A stretch of DNA of 64,000 bases, taken from NCBI GenBank assembly GCA_963798195.1, contig CAWCSF010000010.1:186001-250000 (forward strand), given 5' to 3'. The translations under genes were made by a program, and so were the position numbers. Shown one piece after another: positions 18,864 through 28,788 of this stretch (the stretch's first letter is position 1; every line of letters starts with the position of its first letter). The stretch is from CAVSRC01 sp963798195 (GTDB lineage Bacteria; Pseudomonadota; Alphaproteobacteria; Rhizobiales; Kaistiaceae). Below the pieces are notes generated by a model. That model searched no databases. It was not told where the DNA came from and was given only the letters and a program-made list of their open reading frames with translations.

Positions 18864-19310
18864 CTAGCGCCGCGCCCGGAAGAAATCCCTCAGCAGCGCA
18901 CCTGCCTCCGCCTCGGCGAGGCCGCCGTAGACGTCCGGTACGTGATGGCAGGTCGGATCGCCGAAAAAGCGCACCCCGCTTTCCACGGCGCCGCCCTTCG
19001 GATCGGTCGCGCCAAAATAGAGCCGCCGGATGCGCGCGAAGGAAATCGCCGCCGCGCACATGGTGCAGGGTTCCAGCGTGACATAGAGGTCGGCACCGGC
19101 AAGGCGCTGCGATCCTACCGCCTCCGCCGCGGCGCGGATGGCCACCATTTCGGCATGCGCCGTGGGGTCGTCGCACTCGATCGTGCGGTTGCCGGCTCGC
19201 GCCAGAATAGTCCCATCCTGCACGATGACGGCGCCGATCGGCACCTCGCCGCGTTCGCCCGCCGCGCGTGCTTCGTCGAGCGCCGCCTGCATCGGATCAA
19301 TCGCCGCCAC
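18864..19310 (-). CDS. tadA: tRNA-specific adenosine deaminase
   Basis: TadA deaminates A34 to inosine in the tRNA-Arg(ACG) wobble position. The 148-residue protein has the zinc-site motifs HAEM (catalytic Glu) near residue 52 and PCTMC near residue 81 of the CDA fold. The conserved FFGDPTCHHV stretch marks TadA. It is divergent from the rluB gene, whose start lies 50 bases away, and convergent with the lipoprotein gene. Confidence 0.96.
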   Translation of the reverse strand: MAAIDPMQAALDEARAAGERGEVPIGAVIVQDGTILARAGNRTIECDDPTAHAEMVAIRAAAEAVGSQRLAGADLYVTLEPCTMCAAAISFARIRRLYFGATDPKGGAVESGVRFFGDPTCHHVPDVYGGLAEAEAGALLRDFFRARR

Positions 19311-19360
19311 CGAAACCCTCCACTCGCTTGGACCTGCCGCCTCTGATATTCACCGCCGCC

Positions 19361-20242
19361 ATGAGCCCAACGCAACCGACGGCGGAGAACCACAGGGACG
19401 GCGAGCGCATCGCCAAGGTTCTGGCGCGCGCCGGCCTGTGCTCGCGGCGGGACGCCGAGCGCTGGATCGCCGATGGCCGCGTTGCGGTCAATGGCCGCGT
19501 CCTGTCGTCGCCCGCGTTCAACGTCGGCCCGTCGGATCGGATCGCCGTCGACGGCGTGGCGCTGCCCGAGCGCGAGCGCACGCGGCTCTGGCTCTACCAC
19601 AAGCCGAAAGGCCTGGTGACGACCGCACGCGATCCGGAGGGGCGACCGACGGTCTTCGCGGCCCTGCCGGCGGAGATGCCCCGAGTCGTCGCGGTCGGCC
19701 GCCTCGACCTCAATACCGAAGGGCTGCTGCTCCTGACCAACGATGGCGGCCTTGCCCGCATGCTCGAACTACCGGCGACCGGTTGGATGCGGCGCTATCG
19801 CGTGCGCGCCTATGGTTCGGTCGACAAGGATGCGCTCGCCGCGTTGGCCGAAGGCGTCACGATCGATGGCGTCCAGTACGGTGCGATCGAGGCGACGCTC
19901 GATAGCAGCCAGGCCAGCAATCACTGGCTGACGCTCGGCTTGCGCGAAGGCAAGAATCGCGAAATCCGTAAGGTCCTGACTCACATCGGCCTCGCCACCA
20001 ATCGGCTGATCCGTGTTTCGTACGGGCCGTTTCAGCTTGCTGACCTGACTCCCGGCGAGACGCGCGAAATCCGCGGGCGCGTGTTGCGAGACCAGCTTGG
20101 CCACAAGCTCATTGCGGCTGCCGGCGCCGACTTCGATGCACCTGTCCGCCAGCCGGCGAAGCCCGAGCCTCCGCCTGCGGCGAAGCGTGGCGCCCGTCCG
20201 GAAAAGCCGGCGCCGAAGACCCGTGCGCGTCGTCGGCGGTGA
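19361..20242 (+). CDS. rluB: 23S rRNA pseudouridine synthase, RluB/RsuA family
   Basis: A 293-residue pseudouridine synthase that modifies rRNA (RluB acts at position 2605 in E. coli numbering). An N-terminal S4 RNA-binding domain (KVLARAGLCSRRDAERWI) is followed by the catalytic domain with GRLDLNTEGLLLLTNDG, where the Asp is the catalytic residue. A basic, proline-rich tail of about 40 residues follows (PPAAKRGARPEKPAPKTR). The ATG at 19361 is chosen; the frame opens earlier without similarity. rsmD begins inside its last 20 bases, and the two rRNA-modification genes are commonly paired. Confidence 0.94.
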   Translation: MSPTQPTAENHRDGERIAKVLARAGLCSRRDAERWIADGRVAVNGRVLSSPAFNVGPSDRIAVDGVALPERERTRLWLYHKPKGLVTTARDPEGRPTVFAALPAEMPRVVAVGRLDLNTEGLLLLTNDGGLARMLELPATGWMRRYRVRAYGSVDKDALAALAEGVTIDGVQYGAIEATLDSSQASNHWLTLGLREGKNREIRKVLTHIGLATNRLIRVSYGPFQLADLTPGETREIRGRVLRDQLGHKLIAAAGADFDAPVRQPAKPEPPPAAKRGARPEKPAPKTRARRRR

Positions 20243-20792
20243 ATTTCGCGGCCGCGCGCTGAGCGCGCCTGCGGGCCGCGACACGCGCCCGACGGCGGAT
20301 CGTCTGCGCCAGACGCTCTTCGACATCCTCGTGCATGGCTACGCCGACAGCGTTCGCGGCGCGCGGGTGCTCGATCTTTTCGCGGGCACCGGCGCGCTCG
20401 GCATCGAGGCGCTGTCGCGAGGTGCGGCCTATGCACTCTTCGTTGAGGAAGCGGTGGAGGCGCGCGGGGTCATCCGCACCAACATCGAAGCCCTTGGCCT
20501 GACGGGCCGTACCCGCCTTTTCAGGCGCGACGCCACCAATCTCGGCCCGGTCGGCACTGTCTTGCCGTTCAACCTGATCTTCGCCGATCCGCCCTATGGC
20601 AAGGGGCTGGGCGAGCTGGCCATCCATTCGGCCTTCTCGAACGGATGGCTGGCACCGGGCGCGCTCGTCGTGCTGGAAGAGGCCGATTCGGTCGAAATCG
20701 TGCCGCCTTCGGGCATGAATATCGCGGATATCCGGCGCGTGGGCGGCACGCAGCTGGCCTTTCTCAGGGCCGAAGCCGGGGGCACTGGATAG
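20223..20792 (+). CDS. rsmD: 16S rRNA (guanine-N2)-methyltransferase RsmD
   Basis: RsmD methylates G966 of 16S rRNA using SAM. The 189-residue protein begins VRVVGGEFRGR from a GTG at 20223 and has the SAM-binding stretch VLDLFAGTGALGIEALSRG, and the catalytic motif FADPPYGKG. The start overlaps rluB by 20 bases, consistent with coupled expression. It is followed 70 bases later by an M16 peptidase gene. Confidence 0.95.
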   Translation: MRVVGGEFRGRALSAPAGRDTRPTADRLRQTLFDILVHGYADSVRGARVLDLFAGTGALGIEALSRGAAYALFVEEAVEARGVIRTNIEALGLTGRTRLFRRDATNLGPVGTVLPFNLIFADPPYGKGLGELAIHSAFSNGWLAPGALVVLEEADSVEIVPPSGMNIADIRRVGGTQLAFLRAEAGGTG

Positions 20793-20862
20793 CGTGTCCT
20801 GTGCCGCTATATGTTCGCCGCAAGGCGAGAAACCGCGGCCGCAGTCGCGGCAGGGAGACCGG

Positions 20863-22233
20863 ATGACCTATTCCCCGTTAAGATCGGCAGCGGTCGGCGC
20901 CGTTGCCGCGCTCTTTCTCGTGTCTGCGGCCGTTGCCGCCGAAACACCGAAGTTCGCCAGGGACGCCACGACCTTCACCCTCGACAACGGCTTGCAAGTG
21001 GTCGTCATTCCCGACCATCGCGCCCCGGTCGTGACCCACATGGTGTGGTACCGGGTCGGTGCGGCCGACGATCCCCCGGGAAAGTCCGGGATCGCCCATT
21101 TCCTCGAACACCTTATGTTCAAGGGCACCAGCACCCATCCCGAAGGCGAGTTCTCGGCGCGGGTCGAGGAGGTTGGCGGCAACGAAAACGCCTTCACCAC
21201 CGACGACGTCACAGCCTACCATCAGACGGTCGCCAAACAGCACCTCGGGCTGATGATGGAGTTCGAGGCTGATCGCATGGCCAATCTCCGGATCGACGAT
21301 GCGGCGGTGGTGCCGGAACGTCAGGTCATCCTCGAAGAGCGCGGCTCGCGCATCGACAACAATCCCGGCGCGCGCCTTGGTGTGGAGATGGACGCCGCGC
21401 TCTACGAGAACAGCCACTACGGCATCCCGACCATTGGCTGGGCGCACGAAATGGCGACGCTCGATCGCACCGACGCACTTGCGTTCTATGACCGCTGGTA
21501 CACTCCAAACAACGCCATCTTGGTCGTTGCCGGCGACGTGACCGAAGCCGAAGTCCGCGCGCTTGCCGAGGCGACCTATGGCAAGGTCGCCCGCCGCGCC
21601 GAACCCGCGCCGCGCGTCCGCCTGAAGGAGCCTCCGCCAGAGGCGGCGCGTGTGGTGACGCTCGCCGATCCGCGGGTGACCCAGCCGAGCTTCCGTCGCC
21701 TCTATCTGACGCCGTCTGACCGGACTGGCGCGCCCGGTGAATCGGAGGCGCTGGACGTGCTTGCCGATGTCCTCGGAGGCGGCAGCACGAGCCGGCTTTA
21801 CCGCCAGCTCGTCGTCGAAAAGGGAATCGCCTCCAGTGCTGGCGCCGGGTACGATTCGAGCCGCATGGGCGACAGCGCGTTCAGTCTCTACGGCTCGCCG
21901 CGCGGCGACACCACGCTCGACCAGCTCACCGCCGCCTTTGACGATGTCGTCGCGGAAGTCGTCAAGAACGGCATTACGGATGCCGAATTGGCACGCGCCA
22001 AGGAGCGGGTGCGCGCCAGCGCGATCTATTCCGCCGACAGTCCGACGACATTGGCCCGCTCGATCGGCGGAAGCCTGGCCACCGGTGGCACGCTTTCGGA
22101 GGTGCAGGCCTGGCCGGAACGCATTGCTGCAGTCACCGCCGATCAGGTTGCCGCCGCAGCACGCAAGTATCTCGATAAACGCCGCTCGGTGACCGGCTAT
22201 CTCGTCAGCGCACCGCCGGAGGGACGGTCATGA
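20863..22233 (+). CDS. M16 family zinc peptidase, active subunit
   Basis: A 456-residue secreted zinc peptidase of the M16 (pitrilysin/processing peptidase) family. A signal peptide (ALFLVSAAVAAE) precedes the domain, so it acts in the periplasm. The zinc motif HFLEH (HxxEH) near residue 85 and a downstream Glu in the NNPGARLG region are complete. The ATG at 20863 is preferred because it begins the signal peptide; the frame starts earlier without similarity. The stop overlaps the next M16 gene by four bases, and the pair probably forms an active/inactive heterodimer. Confidence 0.93.
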   Translation: MTYSPLRSAAVGAVAALFLVSAAVAAETPKFARDATTFTLDNGLQVVVIPDHRAPVVTHMVWYRVGAADDPPGKSGIAHFLEHLMFKGTSTHPEGEFSARVEEVGGNENAFTTDDVTAYHQTVAKQHLGLMMEFEADRMANLRIDDAAVVPERQVILEERGSRIDNNPGARLGVEMDAALYENSHYGIPTIGWAHEMATLDRTDALAFYDRWYTPNNAILVVAGDVTEAEVRALAEATYGKVARRAEPAPRVRLKEPPPEAARVVTLADPRVTQPSFRRLYLTPSDRTGAPGESEALDVLADVLGGGSTSRLYRQLVVEKGIASSAGAGYDSSRMGDSAFSLYGSPRGDTTLDQLTAAFDDVVAEVVKNGITDAELARAKERVRASAIYSADSPTTLARSIGGSLATGGTLSEVQAWPERIAAVTADQVAAAARKYLDKRRSVTGYLVSAPPEGRS

Positions 22234-23555
22234 GCGGATATCAGCGCATGGTCCGCGGTAGCGGCCTGCTGGCGGGCCTGTTCGCAGCCACGCTCGTTGC
22301 GTGGAGCAGCACGGCAAGCGCCATCGAGATTCAGCGCGTGGTGAGTCCCAAAGGCATCGAGGCGTGGCTGGTTCAGGATTCGACGGTCCCGCTGGTCTCC
22401 ATGGCGTTCGCGTTTCAGGGCGGGGCGGCACAGGACCCCGCCGACAAGCCGGGCGTTGCCAACCTGCTGTCCGGACTACTGGACGAAGGTGCCGGCGATC
22501 TCGACAGCGCGGCATTCCAGGCGAAGCTCGACGCACTGTCCATCGGCATCGGCTTCGACGCCAATCGTGACGAGTTCGAGGGCTCGCTCCAGACGCTGAG
22601 CGAAAACCGCGCCGAGGCGGTGAAGTTGCTGCACTTGGCGCTTACGCAGCCGCGCTTCGATGCCGAGCCGGTCGCGCGGGTTCGCGATCAGGTTCTGACA
22701 GGGCTGCGCCGCGGTGAGTTCAGCCCGCGTCGTCTCGCTGCGGATGCGCTCCGGGAGGCTACATACCCGGACCATCCTTATGGACGCCCGGTTCAGGGAA
22801 CAGCCGAGAGCGTCGCCGCGATCAGCGTGGACGATCTGAATTCCTTCCGGCTGAAGACATTCGCCCGCGACAATCTCAAGGTGGCCGTCGTTGGCGATAT
22901 CGATGCGCCCAGCGCGGCCGCGATGCTCGACGAAGTCTTCGGCGATCTTCCGATGAAGGCCAATCGGGTCGGCGTTGCGAACGTCGCACCGAAGACGGGT
23001 GAGCGCATCGATTTGTCGCTGAGCGTGCCGCAGGCGCTCATCCAGTTCGCCGGTCCCGGCATCACGCGCGGCGATCCCGATTTCATTCCGGCGGCGGTGG
23101 CAGCCTACATCATCGGCGGCGGCCAGGACTCGCGCCTCTTCAAGGCGGTGCGGGAAGAACGCGGACTGGCCTATTCGATCGGCATCGGCCTGGATTCGTT
23201 GAGCCACGCTGGGCTGGTCTCCGGCGGCACCTCGACGCGGGCCGACCAGAGCGAGGCGGTCATATCCCTTGTGCAGGAGGAGATCGCGCGTTTCGCCAAG
23301 GATGGCCCCACCGAAGAGGAACTCGACAAGGCGAAGAAATACCTGATCGGAAGCTACCCGCTGCGCTTTGTGACGTCAGGGGGCATCGCCAACCAGCTCC
23401 TTGCCATGGAGCTCGACGGCCGGCCGATCGACTATGTCGACCACCGCAATGACCTGATCGCCGCGGTTACCCTTGAGGATGTGCGAAAGGCCGCCAAACG
23501 CCTGTTTGGCGGGGCGAACTTCACGATTGTCCGTGTAGGCCCGCCGCAGTCCTGA
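22230..23555 (+). CDS. M16 family protein, inactive partner
   Basis: A 441-residue M16 fold protein with a signal peptide (VAWSSTASAIE). The position of the HxxEH zinc motif reads VANLLSGLLDEGAG, so neither metal ligand nor catalytic Glu is present; the second-half signature GLRRGEFSPRRLAADALREATY is kept. In this family such inactive chains pair with an active chain and shape the chamber. The ATGA overlap with the upstream gene supports this. The function is probably periplasmic peptide processing. Confidence 0.9.
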   Translation: MSGYQRMVRGSGLLAGLFAATLVAWSSTASAIEIQRVVSPKGIEAWLVQDSTVPLVSMAFAFQGGAAQDPADKPGVANLLSGLLDEGAGDLDSAAFQAKLDALSIGIGFDANRDEFEGSLQTLSENRAEAVKLLHLALTQPRFDAEPVARVRDQVLTGLRRGEFSPRRLAADALREATYPDHPYGRPVQGTAESVAAISVDDLNSFRLKTFARDNLKVAVVGDIDAPSAAAMLDEVFGDLPMKANRVGVANVAPKTGERIDLSLSVPQALIQFAGPGITRGDPDFIPAAVAAYIIGGGQDSRLFKAVREERGLAYSIGIGLDSLSHAGLVSGGTSTRADQSEAVISLVQEEIARFAKDGPTEEELDKAKKYLIGSYPLRFVTSGGIANQLLAMELDGRPIDYVDHRNDLIAAVTLEDVRKAAKRLFGGANFTIVRVGPPQS

Positions 23556-23631
23556 ATTGGCCCGGACGCCTTGTTGACGGCCGGTCGACGGCATAGATCA
23601 GGCGCCTTACACGCCGCCCAAGGGAATAGCC

Positions 23632-24975
23632 ATGACCGAAATGCTTGACCAGACCGACCTCACGGACCGGGCCCAGAGGCTGGTTGCCGCCGCGAAGCGG
23701 GCCGGGGCGGACGCTGCCGACACGGTCTGCGTTCGAGGGATTGCCATGTCGGTCGACATGCGCCTCGGCAAGGTGGAGGAGACCAACCGCGCCGAGGGCG
23801 ACGACTTCACGCTCCGCGTATTCGTCGGCAAGCGCTCGGCGACCGTGTCCGCGAACATTCTCGCCGATCCGGCGGATTTGGCGGAACGCGCGGTGGCCAT
23901 GGCCAGGGTCGCGCCGGAGGATCGCTTCACCGGTTTGGCCGATCCCGACCTGCTGACCAAGTCGTTCGCCGATTTCGACATGCTCGATCCGACGCTGCCC
24001 TCGGCCGATGAGTTGAAGGCCACGGCGCTCGCCGTCGAGGATGCGGCGCGCGCCGTTCCCGGTGTCACGAATTCCGGCGGCGCCAGCGCGGGCTGGTCGC
24101 TCGGCGGCATGGTGCTCGCCACTTCGACCGGGTTTGCCGGCTCGTATCTTGTCTCCCGCTTCAGCCTCGGCTGCTCGGCGATCGCCGGCACCGGCACCGG
24201 CATGGAACGCGATTACGACGGCTTGTCGAAAGTCCACCGGTTGGACTTGCCGGCTCCCGAGGAGATAGGGCGCAAGGCCGGCGAGCGCGCCGTGCGCCGG
24301 CTGAACCCGAAGAAGATGGCGACCGGCCGCTTCCCCGTCGTGTATGATCCACGCGTCGCCGTCAGCCTGCTCGGCCACCTCTCCGGCGCCATCAACGGCG
24401 CCTCCATCGCGCGCAAGACAAGCTTCCTGCGCAGCAAGCTTGGCGAGGAACTGTTCCCCGGCAGCGTTCACATCACCGACGACCCGACCCGACCGCGCGG
24501 CCTCGCCTCGCGACCCTTCGACGGCGAGGGTGTCGCTGGCGCGCCCATGGATGTGGTCAGCGACGGCATCCTGCGCACCTGGTTTCTCGACAGCGCGACC
24601 GGACGCGAGTTGGGTCTCGCTTCCAACGGCCGCGCCGCGCGTGGCGGTGGAAACCCGTCGCCGTCCTCGACAAATCTGACGCTGCTCCCGGGCACCGAGT
24701 CACCCGAGCAGCTCATCGGTTCCGTCGAACGCGGGCTTTACGTCACCGAGCTCATCGGTCACGGCGTCAACATGAACAACGGCGACTACAGTCGCGGAGC
24801 CGCCGGTTTCGTCATCGAGAACGGCAAGCTCGGCCATCCGGTGAGCGAGATCACCATCGCCGGTAACCTGCTCGACATGTATCGCTCGCTGCGAGTCGCC
24901 AACGATCTTGTCTACCGCTACGGGACCAATTCTCCGACCGTGGCGGTGGAAGGCCTGACGGTGGCCGGCCAGTAG
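23632..24975 (+). CDS. pmbA: PmbA/TldE, partner subunit of the TldD/TldE protease
   Basis: PmbA (TldE) is the non-catalytic half of a cytoplasmic heterodimeric metalloprotease known from microcin B17 maturation and CcdA degradation. The 447-residue protein has the TldE landmarks GGASAGWSLGG-like region, RSLRVANDLVYRYG near the C-terminus, and a PmbA-type RGLYVTELIGHGVNMNNGDYSRG segment. It lacks the HExxxH zinc motif that TldD carries. The partner tldD is at 58263-59687. RBS GGGAA precedes the ATG at 23632. Confidence 0.93.
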   Translation: MTEMLDQTDLTDRAQRLVAAAKRAGADAADTVCVRGIAMSVDMRLGKVEETNRAEGDDFTLRVFVGKRSATVSANILADPADLAERAVAMARVAPEDRFTGLADPDLLTKSFADFDMLDPTLPSADELKATALAVEDAARAVPGVTNSGGASAGWSLGGMVLATSTGFAGSYLVSRFSLGCSAIAGTGTGMERDYDGLSKVHRLDLPAPEEIGRKAGERAVRRLNPKKMATGRFPVVYDPRVAVSLLGHLSGAINGASIARKTSFLRSKLGEELFPGSVHITDDPTRPRGLASRPFDGEGVAGAPMDVVSDGILRTWFLDSATGRELGLASNGRAARGGGNPSPSSTNLTLLPGTESPEQLIGSVERGLYVTELIGHGVNMNNGDYSRGAAGFVIENGKLGHPVSEITIAGNLLDMYRSLRVANDLVYRYGTNSPTVAVEGLTVAGQ

Positions 24976-25110
24976 CAGCGGTTTCCCGGGCTTTCGACGC
25001 CGCGAGGCTTGCAGCACCTTGCCTTTTGGTGCACCAAACCGCCTCGACAGGATCACGGCCAGCGCGCCCTCCGGGATATTCGCTTGGCCCGAAAATGGTA
25101 GATTCGCGCG

Positions 25111-25368
25111 ATGAGCAAGGCGGAAACGAAAGTGTCCGGCGACCAGCTTCTTCACCTCGTTTTTGGCGGCGAACTGGACAGCGTGGACGGCATTCGTTTC
25201 TCCGATCTTGCCAATCTCGATATCGTCGGCATCTACCCGAACTACCGCACCGCCCACGACGCCTGGCGAGCGAAGGCGCAGGCGACGGTGGACAATGCCC
25301 GCGTGCGCTACTTTATCGTCCACCTTCACCGCCTGCTGGAGCCGGACATGCCCTCGGGCGGCAAATGA
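25111..25368 (+). CDS. DUF4170 protein
   Basis: An 85-residue protein of the DUF4170 family with GGELDSVDGIRF-type N-terminus, VGIYPNYRTAHDAWRAKAQ and the NARVRYFIVHLHRLL segment. It is common in Hyphomicrobiales upstream of the DUF374 acyltransferase and waaA. The function is unknown. The ATG at 25111 is used; the next gene begins 27 bases later, so an operon is likely. Confidence 0.85.
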   Translation: MSKAETKVSGDQLLHLVFGGELDSVDGIRFSDLANLDIVGIYPNYRTAHDAWRAKAQATVDNARVRYFIVHLHRLLEPDMPSGGK

Positions 25369-25395
25369 TCTGTTGCCTTGTACCAACGTGGCGAC

Positions 25396-26163
25396 ATGTC
25401 TGATCGATCGCCCGAGAACGTCCCGGTCGTCTCCGGCAAGCCTCAGCGCGGCTGGGCCAGCACGATTGCGCGCAAGGGCCTGAGGTCGGAGTTTGCCTAC
25501 CGCGCCCTGTCGTCGGTCGTCGCCGGCTATCTGCGAACCGTCTGGGCGACCAGCAGCCTGACCTGCGAGCCGGCGACATCGGACGTCCTGTTCGATGAGA
25601 ACGCTCCGCTGATCGCCACCTCCTGGCACGCCGAAGCATTTCTGCTGCCGTTCCTGCGTCCGCGCTCCCGGCATGTCGACGTAATGGTGTCACGGGCGAT
25701 CGACGGCGAGGTCATGGGGCGGGCGCTGGTAAAGCTCGGCTGCGGCATCGTGCGCGGCTCCGGCGCCGGCGATCCGAACCGCATGTTCGAGAAGGGCTCG
25801 GTCGCCGCGTTGCGCGGGTTGAAGGCATCGCTCGATAGCGGCCACAGCGTTCTGCTGACCGCTGACTACGGCCGGCTGACGCGGGGCAAGGCGAGTCTTG
25901 GCTCGGTCATCCTCGCACGCCTCAGCCAGCGGCCCGTGGTGCCGCTTGCGGTTGCTACAAACCGCTATTTCCGCTTGCGGTCCTGGGACCGCACGGCGCT
26001 CAATCTTCCCCTGAGCCGCGCCGCCTTCGTGTATGGAGCGCCGATCCACGTGCCCAGGCGCGCCGACGATGGCGAGCTGGAGGAGAAGCGCCAGGAACTC
26101 GAGCGCGCGCTCTATGCCGTCACGGCCCGAGCCTACGAGATCGCGGAACGCGGCCGTGGCTGA
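25396..26163 (+). CDS. DUF374 lysophospholipid acyltransferase-family protein
   Basis: A 255-residue inner-membrane-associated acyltransferase of the DUF374 family. It has APLIATSWHAEAFLLPF, where WHAEA occupies the acyltransferase HX4D-like site, and the pocket segment VVRGSGAGDPN-type region followed by LLTADYGRLTRGK. Family members acylate lipid A or related glycolipids. The ATG at 25396 is chosen over a TTG at 25378. The downstream waaA overlaps its stop by eight bases, placing it in the lipid A block. Confidence 0.83.
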   Translation: MSDRSPENVPVVSGKPQRGWASTIARKGLRSEFAYRALSSVVAGYLRTVWATSSLTCEPATSDVLFDENAPLIATSWHAEAFLLPFLRPRSRHVDVMVSRAIDGEVMGRALVKLGCGIVRGSGAGDPNRMFEKGSVAALRGLKASLDSGHSVLLTADYGRLTRGKASLGSVILARLSQRPVVPLAVATNRYFRLRSWDRTALNLPLSRAAFVYGAPIHVPRRADDGELEEKRQELERALYAVTARAYEIAERGRG

Positions 26164-27451
26164 CATCGCGGCGGGAGCGATCGCGGTGGGTTACCGCGCC
26201 TTCGGCGTTGTGGCGCGCCCGTTCATCCCGTTTCTCATTTCCGGCCGCGTCGCGCGCGGAAAGGAAGATGCTCTGCGCAAGCGCGAGCGCTACGGATGGG
26301 CATCGCTCGAGCGCCCGCCCGGACGGCTGGTCTGGGTTCACGCGGCCAGCGTCGGCGAAACCAACGCGGTGCTGCCGCTGATCAGGCGCCTGACCGCCAT
26401 CGGTTTCGCGGTGCTGTTCACCAGCACAACCACCACATCGGCGTCGATTGCCGCAAAACGCCTGCCGTCCGGCGCGTTGCACCAGTTCGCCCCGGTCGAT
26501 CTGGCGCCTTATGTCGGGCGCTTCCTGTCCTACTGGCATCCCGAACTCGCGATTTTCGTCGAGTCCGAATTGTGGCCGACGATGGTGCGCAAGCTTGGCG
26601 AGCGGCAGATCCCGCTGGTGCTTGTCAATGCCGGCCTGTCGGAGCGCTCGTTCCGCGGCTGGCGGCGGTTCGCCGGGTTCGCGACCACTGTCTTCTCAGG
26701 CATATCTTTGTGCCTTGCCAGGACCGAGGGCGACGCCGAACGCTTCTCCCGACTCGGCGCGCCGCATGTGCGCGTCGCCGGTAATCTCAAGTTCGATGTT
26801 CCGGCGCTGACCGCGGACGAGGGCGCCATTGCCCGGCTGAAAGCCGCCATCGGCGGTCGCCCGGCGTGGATCGCGGCGTCTACCCACGAGGGCGAAGAGG
26901 AAATCATCGCCGAGACGCACCGGCTGATCCGCGAGCGCCACCCTGAGGTTCTGACTATTCTGGTGCCGCGCCATCCCGAGCGTGGTGACGCCGTGCGCGC
27001 ACTCCTCGCCGCGCGCGGCCTGACCGTTTCTCAGCGCAGCCGCGGGAATCCTCTCCTGCCCGAGATCGACATATATCTCGCCGATACGCTGGGCGAACTC
27101 GGCCTGTTCTTCCGACTGACCCCGATCGCCTTTCTCGGCAACTCCCTGGCCGGAGAGGGCGGCGGGCACAATCCTATCGAAGCGTTGCGTTTGGATGCCG
27201 CCGTGCTGCACGGCCCCCGCGTGCAGAACTTTGCCGACATGTACGCTACCCTCGATGGCGCGGCTTCCTGCGCGCCGATTAACGATGCAAAGGGTCTCGC
27301 CGACGCGGTTTGCCGGCTGATGGAGGATCCTGCCGCCGCGTCGACAATCGCCGCGTCGGGCAAGGCCGCGCTGGCGACACTTACCGGCGCGCTGGAGGCG
27401 ACCATGCAGGCGATCTCACCCTATCTAGCCGGAAAGTCGGCTTTGCCGTGA
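26156..27451 (+). CDS. waaA: 3-deoxy-D-manno-octulosonic-acid transferase (Kdo transferase)
   Basis: WaaA (KdtA) adds Kdo to the lipid A precursor at the inner face of the cytoplasmic membrane. The 431-residue protein has VWVHAASVGETNAVLPLI, FVESELWPTMV, VNAGLSERSFRGWRRF and HEGEEEIIAETH, all typical of the family, and a GEGGGHNPIEA segment near the C-terminus. The GTG at 26156 overlaps the upstream gene by eight bases and is preferred over an upstream ATG without similarity. lpxK follows with a four-base overlap. Confidence 0.95.
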   Translation: MADIAAGAIAVGYRAFGVVARPFIPFLISGRVARGKEDALRKRERYGWASLERPPGRLVWVHAASVGETNAVLPLIRRLTAIGFAVLFTSTTTTSASIAAKRLPSGALHQFAPVDLAPYVGRFLSYWHPELAIFVESELWPTMVRKLGERQIPLVLVNAGLSERSFRGWRRFAGFATTVFSGISLCLARTEGDAERFSRLGAPHVRVAGNLKFDVPALTADEGAIARLKAAIGGRPAWIAASTHEGEEEIIAETHRLIRERHPEVLTILVPRHPERGDAVRALLAARGLTVSQRSRGNPLLPEIDIYLADTLGELGLFFRLTPIAFLGNSLAGEGGGHNPIEALRLDAAVLHGPRVQNFADMYATLDGAASCAPINDAKGLADAVCRLMEDPAAASTIAASGKAALATLTGALEATMQAISPYLAGKSALP

Positions 27452-28486
27452 GCCGCGCCGCGCCGGCCTTCTGGTGGCAAAACAGCGCCAGTGCGAAGGC
27501 GATTGCACTGTGGCCCGTCGCGCGCATCTGGGGCGCGGCGGCCGCCTGGCGCATGGCGCGCGCGCCCGCAATACCGTCCTCCGGTGCCGGTAATCTGCGT
27601 CGGCAATTTCGTCGTTGGTGGCGCGGGAAAGACGCCGACGGCCCTCGCGCTGACCCGTATTGCACGTGGCCGCGGCTACAAGCCCGGCCTGCTCGCCTCC
27701 GGATATGGCGGTCGTAGCGAGGGACCGCTGCTCGTCGATCCCGAACGCCACGATGCCGACGAGGTCGGCGACGAGGCGCTGCTGCTGGCAGCGGCGGCGC
27801 CCACCGTCGTGGCGCGCGATCGTGCCGCCGGCGCCCGCCGTCTGGTGGAGGAGGGCATCGACTTCATCATCATGGACGATGGCTTCCAGAACCCGTCCAT
27901 CGCCAAGGATGTCTCGGTGATCGCCGTCGACTCCGCCGTAGGCATCGGCAACGGCCGCGTCGTGCCCGCCGGGCCGCTGCGCGCGCCGCTGCGCGTCCAG
28001 TTGCGGCGCGCCGACGCGTTGCTGGTGATCGGTGGCGGCGCGGCTGCCGAACCGCTCGTCCGCGCTGCTGCCCGCGCCGGCCGCGCCACGCTGCACGGTC
28101 GGCTGCGCCCATCCAAGGTGCGCGAGTGGCGCAAGGAGCCGATCCTCGCCTTCGCCGGCATCGGGCGACCGGAGAAGTTCTTCGAGACCTTGAAGGAGAT
28201 CCGCGCCACCGTCGTACGGACGATGAACTTCCCCGACCATCATCGCTACACCGACGCGGAGGCGGCCGAACTGATCGCCGCCGCCGATGCGGAGAAGTTG
28301 CGACTGGTGACCACCGAGAAGGATCTTGTGCGGCTGGCTGGCCGCACCGGCAAGGCCGGCGACTTGCACAAACGCGCCGAAGCCCTTCAGATCATGCTGG
28401 AATTCGACAATCCGACCGCAATCGGCGAGATGATCGACGGCGCCGCGCGCGCGGCCGCACGGGCCGGGAAAACCGGCGCTGGCTAG
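27448..28486 (+). pseudogene. lpxK: Tetraacyldisaccharide 4'-kinase, frameshifted in N-terminal part
   Basis: LpxK phosphorylates the 4' position of the lipid A precursor and should be essential. The GTG at 27448 (overlapping the waaA stop, GTGA) begins a conserved N-terminus APAFWWQNSASAKAIALW ending in WRMARAPAIP. After that the frame shows no homology; the Walker-type ATP site NFVVGGAGKTPTA and MDDGFQNPS are in the next frame and run to 28486. Removing one base from the CCGTCCTCCGG stretch at 27575-27585 joins them into a normal 345-residue LpxK. The gene ends on a CTAG shared with the convergent DUF2093 gene. A sequencing insertion is likely, because loss would be lethal. Confidence 0.85.
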
Positions 28487-28701
28487 AGCCGCCCGGCTTC
28501 CTGGTAGCGCTTCAGCGCGGCGGCCGCGTCGACATAGGCCTCCTGTAGCGCAACGCTCCAGTACTTGACCTCGTCGAGCGGGATGTTGAGGCCGGTGACC
28601 GCACACCGCACGTAAGCGCCGGGCACCAGCACCTGATAGTCGCCGTCGAGATAGCGCAGCCGTGCCTCGCCGCTGCGTCCGGGCCGCTCCATTCGGTTCA
28701 T
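28483..28701 (-). CDS. DUF2093 protein
   Basis: A 72-residue protein with LRYLDGDYQVLVPGAYVRC and GLNIPLDEVKYWSVALQEAYVDAA, matching DUF2093, a small family found in Hyphomicrobiales next to lpxK. Its function is unknown. It converges on lpxK and the two stop codons share one CTAG at 28483-28486. Confidence 0.88.
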   Translation of the reverse strand: MNRMERPGRSGEARLRYLDGDYQVLVPGAYVRCAVTGLNIPLDEVKYWSVALQEAYVDAAAALKRYQEAGRL

Positions 28702-28788
28702 AGGGCTTCCATTCCGAACTGTTGTCGGCCGTCAGACTAGCCGCCGGCCATGGCGGAAGATAGGCAACAGCACGGCCGCAGCCAACGG